From: Campylobacterota bacterium
GTDB lineage: Bacteria; Campylobacterota; Campylobacteria; Campylobacterales; JAADDG01
Direction: 5' to 3'
Length of the DNA stretch: 6,154 nt
Assembly: GCA_013154075.1 (NCBI GenBank)
Contig: JAADDG010000100.1
Coordinates: forward strand, 1-6,154
Shown: positions 1-5,885 of the stretch, one piece after another
Layout: the number at the start of each line of letters is the position of its first letter
Numbering within the stretch: position 1 is the first letter of the stretch
Notes under the pieces: model-generated
What the model was told of the DNA's origin: nothing
Seen by the model: only the letters and a program-made list of their open reading frames with translations
Databases searched by the model: none
Program-made: the position numbers and the translations under genes

Positions 1-610
1 TCTTTACCTCAAAGCTCCACTCTCCGCCTATTAGCAAAAATACCGCACTTCCGCAAAGAAGAGCCGCAAAAAGCATCTGAGCAAGCTCTGTCGGAGTTTG
101 CCAAAGCTCTCTTGCAGTAGCCTCTCCCATAATGGTAGCCGTATACAAAGTAACGGGTACGGCCAAAACCACCGCAAATTTCAAAAGCGGATCGTAAAGT
201 TTTTCGAGTTTGCACTCCTTCTTTAAAATATTTTTCTTAACTACGATCAAAGCCATAATAAAAATGATACCCGTAAAAATAGTGGCCATCCAAGCTCCCA
301 CCGTAATTGCGGAAGTAAAGTGAGGATGAAGAAAGATATTTATCATTCTAAAGGGCTGATGCAGATCCAAAAGCGTAAACAAAAGAAAGATATTTAAAAA
401 GATAAAAGAGATAATGGGCATGTACAATCTAACTTTCTCTCCCGTCTCTTTGGAATATCTTGCCAATAGATAAGCGCCTACGAATACAACTCCCGTTCCT
501 ATACTCTTAGCCCACATATTAAGAGTAATCATCCAGCCCCAAATCACCTGAGGAATCGGTACGTCCAAAGTAACTACCGCATTCGTAGCGGCAATAGTGT
601 GCTCTACCAT
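1..610 (-). CDS. NrfD/PsrC-type membrane subunit of a molybdopterin oxidoreductase (3' end cut by window edge)
   Basis: This is the N-terminal 203 residues of a polytopic membrane protein; the rest lies beyond the left edge. I translated it from the ATG at 610-608. Five hydrophobic segments are visible, at about residues 20-49, 62-82, 101-124, 142-163 and 176-196. Between the second and third is the family-like stretch LDLHQPFRMINIFLHPHFTS (81-100), resembling the D-L-x-R/Q-P-x-R region of NrfD/PsrC proteins. Family members anchor the complex and exchange electrons with menaquinone or ubiquinone. The start overlaps the stop of the upstream ferredoxin gene by one base (TGATG), with GGAGG a few bases before it inside that gene, so the two are translationally coupled. 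The exact substrate (polysulfide, thiosulfate, tetrathionate or another) cannot be told from this subunit. The family call is secure; a polysulfide role is only a guess from the lineage. Confidence 0.9.
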   Translation of the reverse strand, partial: MVEHTIAATNAVVTLDVPIPQVIWGWMITLNMWAKSIGTGVVFVGAYLLARYSKETGEKVRLYMPIISFIFLNIFLLFTLLDLHQPFRMINIFLHPHFTSAITVGAWMATIFTGIIFIMALIVVKKNILKKECKLEKLYDPLLKFAVVLAVPVTLYTATIMGEATARELWQTPTELAQMLFAALLCGSAVFLLIGGEWSFEVK

Positions 611-1254
611 CAGTGCCCTCCTATATGGTCTAAATGAGTGATCTTGTTAAATAGGTTATAACCTTCTTCTCTTTTCGAAGCCAAAGGATTGAGCTGAACC
701 TCTCCTCCTCCGACATAGAAGTGTTTAGGATGAGTATTTTTCTCCGGCTTTCTAACCTTAACACCCTTCTCTTTCTGATTTTTCATAATGTATTGACTTA
801 TATTGCTGTTTGGATCATCCAAATCACCGAAAATATTGGCCTCGACCGGACAAGCCACCACGCATGCCGGCATCATTCCGCTGGCCACTCTATGAGCGCA
901 GAAAGTACACTTATCTGCGGTATTGGTTTCGGGATCCATATAAATTGCTCCGTAAGGACAGGCCATCATACAACCCGCACACCCTATACATCTATCTTTA
1001 TCGATATTGACTATTCCGTTTTCAAGATAGTGAAGAGCGCTAACGGGACAGATTCTCTCACACGGAGCGTCCTCACAGTGGTTACACCTAAGAGGAGTAA
1101 AAGTTCTCTTAGTCTCCGGATATGTCCCGACATCAACATATTTAACCCTAAGCCTCCAGCTATGCAAAGGGACATCGTTTTCGACTTTACACGCCACTTC
1201 GCATGCTTTACACCCCATGCAAAGAGTGAGATCTACCAAAAAGCCGAGCTTCAT
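610..1254 (-). CDS. Four-cluster [4Fe-4S] ferredoxin subunit, PsrB/DmsB/NrfC family
   Basis: This 214-residue protein is the electron-transfer (B) subunit of a DMSO-reductase-type complex, passing electrons between the NrfD-like membrane subunit and a catalytic Mo/W subunit. It has exactly 16 cysteines in four groups, as expected for four [4Fe-4S] clusters: 12/15/18/22, 57/60/65/69, 89/92/95/99 and 116/119/131/135. CMGCKACEVAC and CIGCAGCMMACPYGAI are typical motifs. After the last cluster comes a DLDDPNS turn and a KPEKNTHPKHFYVGGG tail element resembling those of PsrB/NrfC relatives, then about 30 less conserved residues. There is no Tat or Sec signal, which is normal because this subunit is usually carried across by its catalytic partner. 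The start at 1254 is supported by GAAAGGAG (1267-1260 on the minus strand) five bases upstream. It appears to be the first gene of its operon, and no A subunit precedes it. Confidence 0.94.
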   Translation of the reverse strand: MKLGFLVDLTLCMGCKACEVACKVENDVPLHSWRLRVKYVDVGTYPETKRTFTPLRCNHCEDAPCERICPVSALHYLENGIVNIDKDRCIGCAGCMMACPYGAIYMDPETNTADKCTFCAHRVASGMMPACVVACPVEANIFGDLDDPNSNISQYIMKNQKEKGVKVRKPEKNTHPKHFYVGGGEVQLNPLASKREEGYNLFNKITHLDHIGGH

Positions 1255-1279
1255 AAAATCTCCTTTCCAAAGAAATAAG

Positions 1280-1306
1280 CAAAACTTCTCATTGTCATAA
1301 GTTTTG
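1280..1306. repeat. 8-bp inverted repeat in the leader of the ferredoxin gene
   Basis: CAAAACTT (1280-1287) and its exact reverse complement AAGTTTTG (1299-1306) are separated by 11 bases. It lies 13 bases upstream of the ribosome-binding site of the ferredoxin gene, so in the mRNA it would be a weak A/U-rich hairpin in the 5' leader; in DNA it could be an operator. No recognised regulator consensus was matched. The AT-rich setting makes a chance origin possible. Confidence 0.4.
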
Positions 1307-1446
1307 ATTAAAAACCTATTTTTCGAGAAGTTCTACCGTTTGGATTAGTTTATCATTTTAACTTTAATCATAACTAAAACTTATATAAATTTCCCGAGAA
1401 ACTTCAGTTTTATTAATAATTTTTTCTTTTAGAAATATAAAATATA

Positions 1447-1460
1447 GTTATACATATAAC
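1447..1460. repeat. 14-bp dyad GTTATA-CA-TATAAC in the divergent spacer
   Basis: Six-base arms GTTATA and TATAAC flank a two-base centre near the middle of the divergent spacer, 187 bases before cheV and 193 before the ferredoxin gene. The size and symmetry would suit a dimeric regulator, but it is made almost only of A and T in an AT-rich spacer, so it may be chance. No regulator is assigned. Confidence 0.25.
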
Positions 1461-1632
1461 TTATTCTTTTCGATCCTTTTAAAAAATTTTTATAACGGTT
1501 TTATTGAATATATTTAATTCAATTCAATCTTCAAATTGTTAAAAAATTTTAAAAAAGAGTCGATATGTCCTTTAGAAGATTCTCTCCAAAGAGTCATTCC
1601 TCAAAATAATAAAATCTAAAAGGATAAAAGAG

Positions 1633-2580
1633 ATGTTTGACAGCGACAACGTTTTAAAAGCGGGTTCAAACGAGATGGAACTTGTAGATTTCCGACTCTT
1701 CAAATCGGAAAAGGGCAAAGTTTACGAAGGAATTTACGGAGTAAACGTATCGAAAGTTAGAGAAATAATCAAAATGCCCAAACTAACGGAACTCCCCGGA
1801 GCACCCAAATATATAGACGGAATTTTCGATCTAAGAGGCGTAGTGATTCCGGTTATTAATCTCGCTAAATGGATGAATATAAAAGAACCCAAAAAGTATA
1901 AGAAATCTCCAAGAATCATAATCACCGAATTTAACAACATTCTAATAGGCTTCATCGTTCACGAAGCAAAGAGAATTCGAAGAATAAGCTGGAGCGACAT
2001 AGAACCGGCAACTTTTAGTGCAGGAGCCGGAGTTTCGGATAAGAGCAAAATCACCGGCGTTACGAAAATAGAAAACGACGAGGTTCTTTTGATACTCGAT
2101 CTTGAAAGCGTAGTCGAGGATCTCGGTATCTATCAACCCAATATCAAAATAGACGACGAAGATATCAAAAAAGTAGAAGGAACGGCACTAATTTTGGATG
2201 ACAGCTCGATTGCCAGAAAACTCGTAAAAGACGCTCTTACCAAAATGGGACTTAGAGTAGTGGAGGCAAAAGACGGAGTGGACGGTCTAAACAAACTAAA
2301 CGAGCTATACAACAAATATGGAGAAAATCTCCAAAACGAACTGAAAATCATAATAAGCGACGTAGAGATGCCTCAAATGGACGGTTTTCATTTCGCCTCA
2401 AAAGTGAAAAACGACAAAAGATTTACGGGAATTCCAATTATCTTCAACTCTTCAATTAGTGATCACTTTAGCGAACTTAGAGGAAAGGATGCCGGAGGAG
2501 ACGGCTATCTAACCAAATTCGACGCCTCCAAATTTTATAAAGAGGTATATTCCGTTTTAGAAAATTACGAAAAAGTTTAA
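1633..2580 (+). CDS. cheV: CheV chemotaxis coupling protein (CheW domain plus receiver)
   Basis: CheV is a cytoplasmic scaffold that, like CheW, links chemoreceptors to CheA, and has a receiver that takes phosphate from CheA. The CheW-like domain spans about residues 14-166, with the signature IFDLRGVVIPVINL at 64-77. The receiver spans about 183-312: the acidic pair D189/D190, phosphoacceptor D243 in SDVEMPQMDG, S273 at the Thr/Ser position and K295 in YLTKF. All expected receiver residues are present, so it should be phosphorylatable. The 315-residue length is normal for CheV. The start is supported by AAAGGA at 1619-1624, eight bases upstream, and by an N-terminus of the form I recall for Campylobacter-type CheV. 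It is the first gene of the chemotaxis operon, with 20 bases to cheA. In Campylobacter and Helicobacter, CheV proteins are thought to tune kinase activity or adaptation; that role is inferred here. Confidence 0.97.
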   Translation: MFDSDNVLKAGSNEMELVDFRLFKSEKGKVYEGIYGVNVSKVREIIKMPKLTELPGAPKYIDGIFDLRGVVIPVINLAKWMNIKEPKKYKKSPRIIITEFNNILIGFIVHEAKRIRRISWSDIEPATFSAGAGVSDKSKITGVTKIENDEVLLILDLESVVEDLGIYQPNIKIDDEDIKKVEGTALILDDSSIARKLVKDALTKMGLRVVEAKDGVDGLNKLNELYNKYGENLQNELKIIISDVEMPQMDGFHFASKVKNDKRFTGIPIIFNSSISDHFSELRGKDAGGDGYLTKFDASKFYKEVYSVLENYEKV

Positions 2581-2600
2581 TTTAGACAAAAGGAAAATAT

Positions 2601-4955
2601 ATGGAAGATATGAGAGAAATTATAGAAGATTTTTTAATAGAAGCATTTGAACTAATTGATCAGATGGATCAGGATTTGGTAGAGCTTGAGAATAATCCCG
2701 AAGATTTGGATCTTTTAAACTCCATCTTTAGAGTAGCTCACACGATAAAAGGTTCAAGCTCTTTTTTAAATTTCGACGTTTTAACGAAACTAACCCACCA
2801 TATGGAAGACGTTTTGAATAAAGCGAGAAGAGACGAGCTTAAAATGACTCCGGAAGTGATGGATGTGGTTTTGGAGTCGATAGACAATATGAAAGCTCTT
2901 TTGCAAGAGATAAGAGATACCGGTAGTGACGAAAACAGCGGAATAGATATAGAAGGTATCTGTAAAAAACTCGATGCGGTATCAAACGGCAAATCGATAG
3001 AGGAGATAGAGGAAGAAGAGTCTTCAAGCCAAAAAGAGAATTCAAAAGAAGAGAACGAAGAGAAAGAGACACAAGAGAGCAAAGAGGAAGAGGAGTTAGA
3101 TTACGCCAATATGTCCAAAGATGAGATAGAGGCGGAGATAGAGAGACTCCTTAAGCAAAGAAAAGAGGAGGATAGGAAAAGAAGAGAGCTTAAAAAGGCT
3201 CAAAAAAAACTTGAAGAGAAAGAAAAGAAGAAAGAGGAACCCAAAAAAGAGCCCCCGAAACCGAAACCTCCCGTACAAAACCAAAACCAAAAGAAAGAGC
3301 CTCCAAAGAGCTCTCCTTCGGCACTGGAGCAAACGATCAGAGTCGAGGTAAAGAGACTCGATCATTTGATGAATCTAATCGGAGAGCTCGTTTTAAGCAA
3401 AAACAGACTCTTAAAAATATATGACGACGTAGAGGAGAGATATGAGGGAGAGAAGTTTTTAGAAGAGCTAAATCAAGTAGTCTCCTCCATCTCGGTAGTA
3501 ACCACCGATCTTCAAATAGCGGTAATGAAGACAAGAATGCTTCCTATCGCAAAAGTTTTCAACAAATTTCCGCGCCTTGTAAGAGATCTATCAAGAGAGC
3601 TAAATAAGGAGATCGAATTAATCATCTCCGGAGAAGATACGGAACTTGACAAATCAATTATCGAAGAGATCGGCGATCCGCTCGTGCATATCATCAGAAA
3701 CTCTTGCGATCACGGAATAGAGAGTGCCGAAGAGAGAAAGATGCTCGGAAAGCCGGTTAAGGGAAGAATAGAGCTTAAAGCCTATAACGAGGGAAATCAG
3801 ATCGTTATCGAAGTAAAAGACGACGGAAAAGGTTTGGATCCGGAGGTCTTAAAACAAAAAGCTTTGGAAAAAGGACTCATTTCCGAAAGAGAAGCTCAAA
3901 ATATGGGCAACAAAGAGGCTTTCAACCTCATCTTCAAACCCGGTTTCTCAACGGCAAAACAGGTGACCAACGTCTCGGGAAGAGGTGTTGGAATGGATGT
4001 CGTTAAAACGAATATCGAAAAGCTAAACGGTATTATAGATATAGATAGCGAAGTTGGAAAAGGAACGGTAATCAAACTAAAAATTCCTCTAACTTTGGCA
4101 ATCATTCAATCTTTGCTTGTCGGAGTTCAAGAGGAGTATTACGCTATTCCTTTGGCATCCGTACTGGAGACGGTTAGAATCTCTTTGGAAGATATCTATA
4201 TGATAGAGGGAAGAAATGTTTTAAGATTAAGAGACGAGATTCTATCTTTGGCCAGACTCTCCGATATTTTCGGAGTGGAGCAGGTTTACGACAACAGCGA
4301 ACACGCATATGTGGTGGTAATAGGCCTTGCCGAATCAAAACTCGGAATTATCGTCGATTCTCTTGTGGGACAGGAAGAGATCGTTATTAAATCTATGGGA
4401 GATTATCTGCAAGGCATAGAGGGAATAGCCGGAGCCACCATCAGAGGAGACGGTAGAGTGACGCTGATAGTGGATATAGCAGCACTAATGGAGCTATCCA
4501 AAAACATAAAGACAAATATAGTCGAAGAGGCCAAAAAACCCAAAAAGAGCAAAAACTCTCCGTCCGATTATACGGTTTTGATCGTAGATGACAGTAAAAC
4601 GGATAGAACGATTATGAAAAAAGCTCTAAGCAAACTCGGTATAAACATAGTGGAAGCCACAAACGGCGTAGAAGCCCTAACGATAGTGAAATCGAACAAA
4701 TATGATCTCGATACCATCTTGATAGATATAGAGATGCCGAGAATGGACGGATATACGTTGGCTTCCGAAATCAAAAAATATTCAAGATACAAACATATTC
4801 CTCTAATAGCCGTAACATCAAGAACATCGAAAGCGGACAGACTAAGAGGAATAGAGGTGGGAATGACGGAATATATCACAAAACCATATTCTCCTGAGTA
4901 TTTAATCAACACGGTAAGCAGAAATATAAAATTAACGACAACGGAGATAGCATAA
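2601..4955 (+). CDS. cheA: CheA chemotaxis histidine kinase with C-terminal receiver (CheAY hybrid)
   Basis: This 784-residue kinase autophosphorylates in response to receptor state and passes phosphate to chemotaxis response regulators. Domains in order: HPt (P1) about 1-125, with phospho-acceptor H47 in VAHTIKGSSSFL; a linker at 131-240 that is first Glu/Lys-rich, then Lys/Pro-rich; dimerisation helices (P3) about 241-305; ATPase (P4) about 306-495, with N box H363/N367/D370, G1 box DDGKG (407-411), GFSTA (448-452) and G2 box GRGVGMD (460-466); CheW-like P5 about 497-640; a short basic linker; and a receiver about 655-775 with D663/D664, phosphoacceptor D709, T739 and K761. No CheY/CheB-binding P2 domain is recognisable. 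All catalytic motifs are intact. The start ATG has AGGA at 2591-2594, six bases upstream; a second in-frame ATG at 2610 would remove only three residues. In Helicobacter the matching receiver is regarded as a phosphate sink or regulator; that is inferred here. Confidence 0.98.
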   Translation: MEDMREIIEDFLIEAFELIDQMDQDLVELENNPEDLDLLNSIFRVAHTIKGSSSFLNFDVLTKLTHHMEDVLNKARRDELKMTPEVMDVVLESIDNMKALLQEIRDTGSDENSGIDIEGICKKLDAVSNGKSIEEIEEEESSSQKENSKEENEEKETQESKEEEELDYANMSKDEIEAEIERLLKQRKEEDRKRRELKKAQKKLEEKEKKKEEPKKEPPKPKPPVQNQNQKKEPPKSSPSALEQTIRVEVKRLDHLMNLIGELVLSKNRLLKIYDDVEERYEGEKFLEELNQVVSSISVVTTDLQIAVMKTRMLPIAKVFNKFPRLVRDLSRELNKEIELIISGEDTELDKSIIEEIGDPLVHIIRNSCDHGIESAEERKMLGKPVKGRIELKAYNEGNQIVIEVKDDGKGLDPEVLKQKALEKGLISEREAQNMGNKEAFNLIFKPGFSTAKQVTNVSGRGVGMDVVKTNIEKLNGIIDIDSEVGKGTVIKLKIPLTLAIIQSLLVGVQEEYYAIPLASVLETVRISLEDIYMIEGRNVLRLRDEILSLARLSDIFGVEQVYDNSEHAYVVVIGLAESKLGIIVDSLVGQEEIVIKSMGDYLQGIEGIAGATIRGDGRVTLIVDIAALMELSKNIKTNIVEEAKKPKKSKNSPSDYTVLIVDDSKTDRTIMKKALSKLGINIVEATNGVEALTIVKSNKYDLDTILIDIEMPRMDGYTLASEIKKYSRYKHIPLIAVTSRTSKADRLRGIEVGMTEYITKPYSPEYLINTVSRNIKLTTTEIA

Positions 4956-5470
4956 TGAGCGACAATCCATTGAATCAGGTCTTAAAAAGACAGGAAAATC
5001 AGAGCAAAAACTTAAATAACGAACAAGAACATGAGTTCGAGAGTGAAAATATAGTCCAGCTTGTAGGTTTTATCGTAGGGGAGGAGGAGTTCGCTATTCC
5101 CATCCTAAACATCCAAGAGATAATAAAACCGATAGAGTATACAAGAGTACCAGGAGTACCGGAATATGTAATGGGAGTGTTTAATCTTAGAGGAAACGTG
5201 ATACCTCTAATAGATCTTAGAAGGAAATTCGGCATCCCTCCGGCCGAGCAAACACCTGAGACAAGATATATAGTAATGAAACATGAGGATAACATAGTAG
5301 GATTCATTATAGACAAACTAACCGAAGCTATCAGAATGAATGCCGACAAGATAGATCCTCCGCCTGAGAATCTACAAAAAGAGAAAGGTATGGTTCAAGG
5401 AATAGGAAAAAGAGAGGATAATATAATTACCATTTTAAAGGTAGACGCACTTTTAAAGAGAGATTTTTAA
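4955..5470 (+). CDS. cheW: CheW chemotaxis coupling protein
   Basis: CheW is the cytoplasmic adaptor that joins chemoreceptor tips to the P5 domain of CheA in the sensory array. Residues about 33-168 form one CheW domain, with hallmark segments EEFAIPILNIQEII (44-57), VPGVPEYVMGVFNLRGNVIP (65-84, including the conserved NLRG at 77-80) and LIDLRRKFG. The first 30 residues are polar, rich in Asn, Gln and Glu, and probably disordered. At 171 residues it is close to the usual CheW size, with a somewhat longer N-terminal lead than E. coli CheW. Its ATG shares one base with the cheA stop codon (TAATG at 4953-4957), and GGAG at 4943-4946 sits eight bases upstream, so translation is probably coupled to cheA. 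It is the last gene before a terminator-like hairpin. Confidence 0.97.
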   Translation: MSDNPLNQVLKRQENQSKNLNNEQEHEFESENIVQLVGFIVGEEEFAIPILNIQEIIKPIEYTRVPGVPEYVMGVFNLRGNVIPLIDLRRKFGIPPAEQTPETRYIVMKHEDNIVGFIIDKLTEAIRMNADKIDPPPENLQKEKGMVQGIGKREDNIITILKVDALLKRDF

Positions 5471-5479
5471 TCTCTCTTT
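5455..5479 (+). terminator. Probable terminator hairpin of the cheV-cheA-cheW operon
   Basis: The arms AAAGAGAGATT (5455-5465) and AATCTCTCTTT (5469-5479) are perfectly complementary over 11 bp around a TTT loop. The stem begins inside the last codons of cheW and covers its TAA stop (5468-5470). The T run is partly within the 3' arm and is followed by GTTAAAAT, so the U tract is short and the hairpin AT-rich. The position between an operon end and a new promoter supports a terminator; its strength is uncertain. Confidence 0.65.
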
Positions 5480-5501
5480 GTTAAAATAGCTCTTATAGAA
5501 G

Positions 5502-5538
5502 ACTTTTTAATGCTATATATTACAGCTTTTTAAAAAGT
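5502..5538. repeat. Inverted repeat and 12-bp palindrome upstream of the tRNA promoter
   Basis: ACTTTTTAA (5502-5510) is exactly complementary to TTAAAAAGT (5530-5538) across a 19-base loop. The right side also contains the perfect palindrome CTTTTTAAAAAG (5526-5537), which ends two bases before the -35 box of the tRNA promoter. It could be a second, weak terminator for the che operon, but the A and T tracts placed just upstream of -35 look more like an UP element. Confidence 0.4.
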
Positions 5539-5539
5539 A

Positions 5540-5568
5540 TTGACAAATTGGAAAAAATAAGATAGAAT
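5540..5568 (+). promoter_or_regulatory. Strong sigma-70 promoter for the tRNA cluster
   Basis: A perfect -35 box TTGACA (5540-5545) and a -10 box TAGAAT (5563-5568, one mismatch to TATAAT) are separated by the ideal 17 bases. Transcription would start near 5575, about 20 bases before tRNA-Pro. A/T tracts directly upstream at 5526-5537 fall where an UP element contacts the RNA polymerase alpha subunits. Such a strong promoter fits stable-RNA genes. It probably drives all six tRNAs, because no further promoter is obvious in the short gaps between them. Confidence 0.85.
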
Positions 5569-5577
5569 TTCAGCCTC

Positions 5578-5691
5578 AAAAGTAAAAAAGAGCTACGGGG
5601 TGTAGCGCAGCCTGGTTAGCGCACCTGGTTTGGGACCAGGGGGTCGAAGGTTCGAATCCTTTCACCCCGACCAGTCGCGTTTTTTACTTTT
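5578..5691 (+). repeat. 12-bp inverted repeat flanking tRNA-Pro
   Basis: AAAAGTAAAAAA (5578-5589), in the leader just before tRNA-Pro, is exactly complementary to TTTTTTACTTTT (5680-5691) just after it; allowing one bulged T, the match extends by two more pairs to TC/GA. In the primary transcript the two would pair and bring the leader and trailer of the tRNA together, six bases before its first base and six bases after its encoded CCA. This could guide 5' and 3' processing. The arms are A- and T-rich, so some of the match may be chance. Confidence 0.45.
5596..5673 (+). tRNA. tRNA-Pro (anticodon TGG)
   Basis: A full cloverleaf can be drawn: acceptor CGGGGTG pairs with CACCCCG (5663-5669), with the C1-G72 pair typical of bacterial tRNA-Pro. 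The anticodon stem CCTGG/CCAGG encloses loop TTTGGGA, giving anticodon TGG at 5631-5633. A T arm with TTCGAAT is present, then discriminator A and an encoded CCA (5671-5673). It is the first gene of the six-tRNA cluster and reads CCN proline codons, chiefly CCA and CCG. Confidence 0.97.
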
Positions 5692-5701
5692 TGATAATCA
5701 C

Positions 5702-5779
5702 GGTGGGTGTAGCTCAGTTGGTTAGAGCACCAGATTGTGGCTCTGGGGGCCGTGGGTTCAAATCCCATCACTCACCCCA
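5702..5779 (+). tRNA. tRNA-His (anticodon GTG)
   Basis: The extra G at position -1 (5702) faces discriminator C73 (5776), the hallmark of bacterial tRNA-His. Acceptor GTGGGTG (5703-5709) pairs with CACTCAC (5769-5775), with one G-U. The anticodon stem CCAGA/TCTGG encloses TTGTGGC, so the anticodon is GTG at 5737-5739. CCA is encoded at 5777-5779. It lies 28 bases after tRNA-Pro. Confidence 0.97.
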
Positions 5780-5803
5780 GTAAGCCGTTGAGCGATATCC
5801 TAT

Positions 5804-5876
5804 GGATCATTAGCTCAGTCGGTAGAGCAACGGATTCTTAATCCGTGGGCCGTAGGTTCGAACCCTACATGATCCA
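5804..5876 (+). tRNA. tRNA-Lys (anticodon CTT), CCA not encoded
   Basis: Acceptor GGATCAT (5804-5810) pairs perfectly with ATGATCC (5869-5875), and the discriminator is A (5876). The anticodon stem ACGGA/TCCGT encloses TTCTTAA, so the anticodon is CTT (5837-5839), reading AAG. The T arm GTAGG-TTCGAAC-CCTAC is intact. The 3' end is followed by CAG, not CCA, so a CCA-adding enzyme must complete it. All stems are sound, so it should be functional. Confidence 0.95.
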
Positions 5877-5885
5877 CAGATTGAT

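Larger units (their letters stand above)
1255..1632. other. AT-rich divergent intergenic region between the respiratory operon and cheV
   Basis: This 378-base spacer holds no convincing ORF or RNA gene. It must carry outward promoters for both the minus-strand ferredoxin gene and plus-strand cheV. It is rich in A and T tracts, so many weak TATAAT-like matches occur. On the minus strand a TATATAAG-like box around 1387-1380 could be a -10 for the ferredoxin gene, leaving a leader of about 120 bases. No good -35 accompanies it, which is common in this phylum. For cheV I see no promoter I would defend; TTGTTA at 1537-1542 has only poor -10 matches downstream. No clear sigma-54 (GG-N10-GC) or sigma-28 promoter was seen. 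The cheV ribosome-binding site AAAGGA is at 1619-1624. Confidence 0.6.

Noticed and set aside
9..215. Minus-strand ORF of 68 residues in another frame
   Set aside because: It is an out-of-frame shadow inside the NrfD-like gene, which encodes clear membrane segments in its own frame.
721..1278. Plus-strand ORF of 185 residues
   Set aside because: It lies antisense to the ferredoxin gene, whose 16-cysteine pattern proves the minus strand is coding. The ORF has no recognisable domain.
1324..1400. Repeated CGAGAA (1324-1329 and 1395-1400) in the ferredoxin leader
   Set aside because: Short, with diverging flanks and no symmetry that would make a convincing operator pair.
1554..1595. Direct repeat AAAGAGTC (1554-1561 and 1588-1595) upstream of cheV
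   Set aside because: Only eight bases in an A-rich spacer, with no known regulator consensus; chance cannot be excluded.
3512..3694. Several minus-strand ORFs of 60-116 residues across cheV, cheA and cheW
   Set aside because: All are antisense to strongly conserved chemotaxis domains and show no ribosome-binding or domain evidence.
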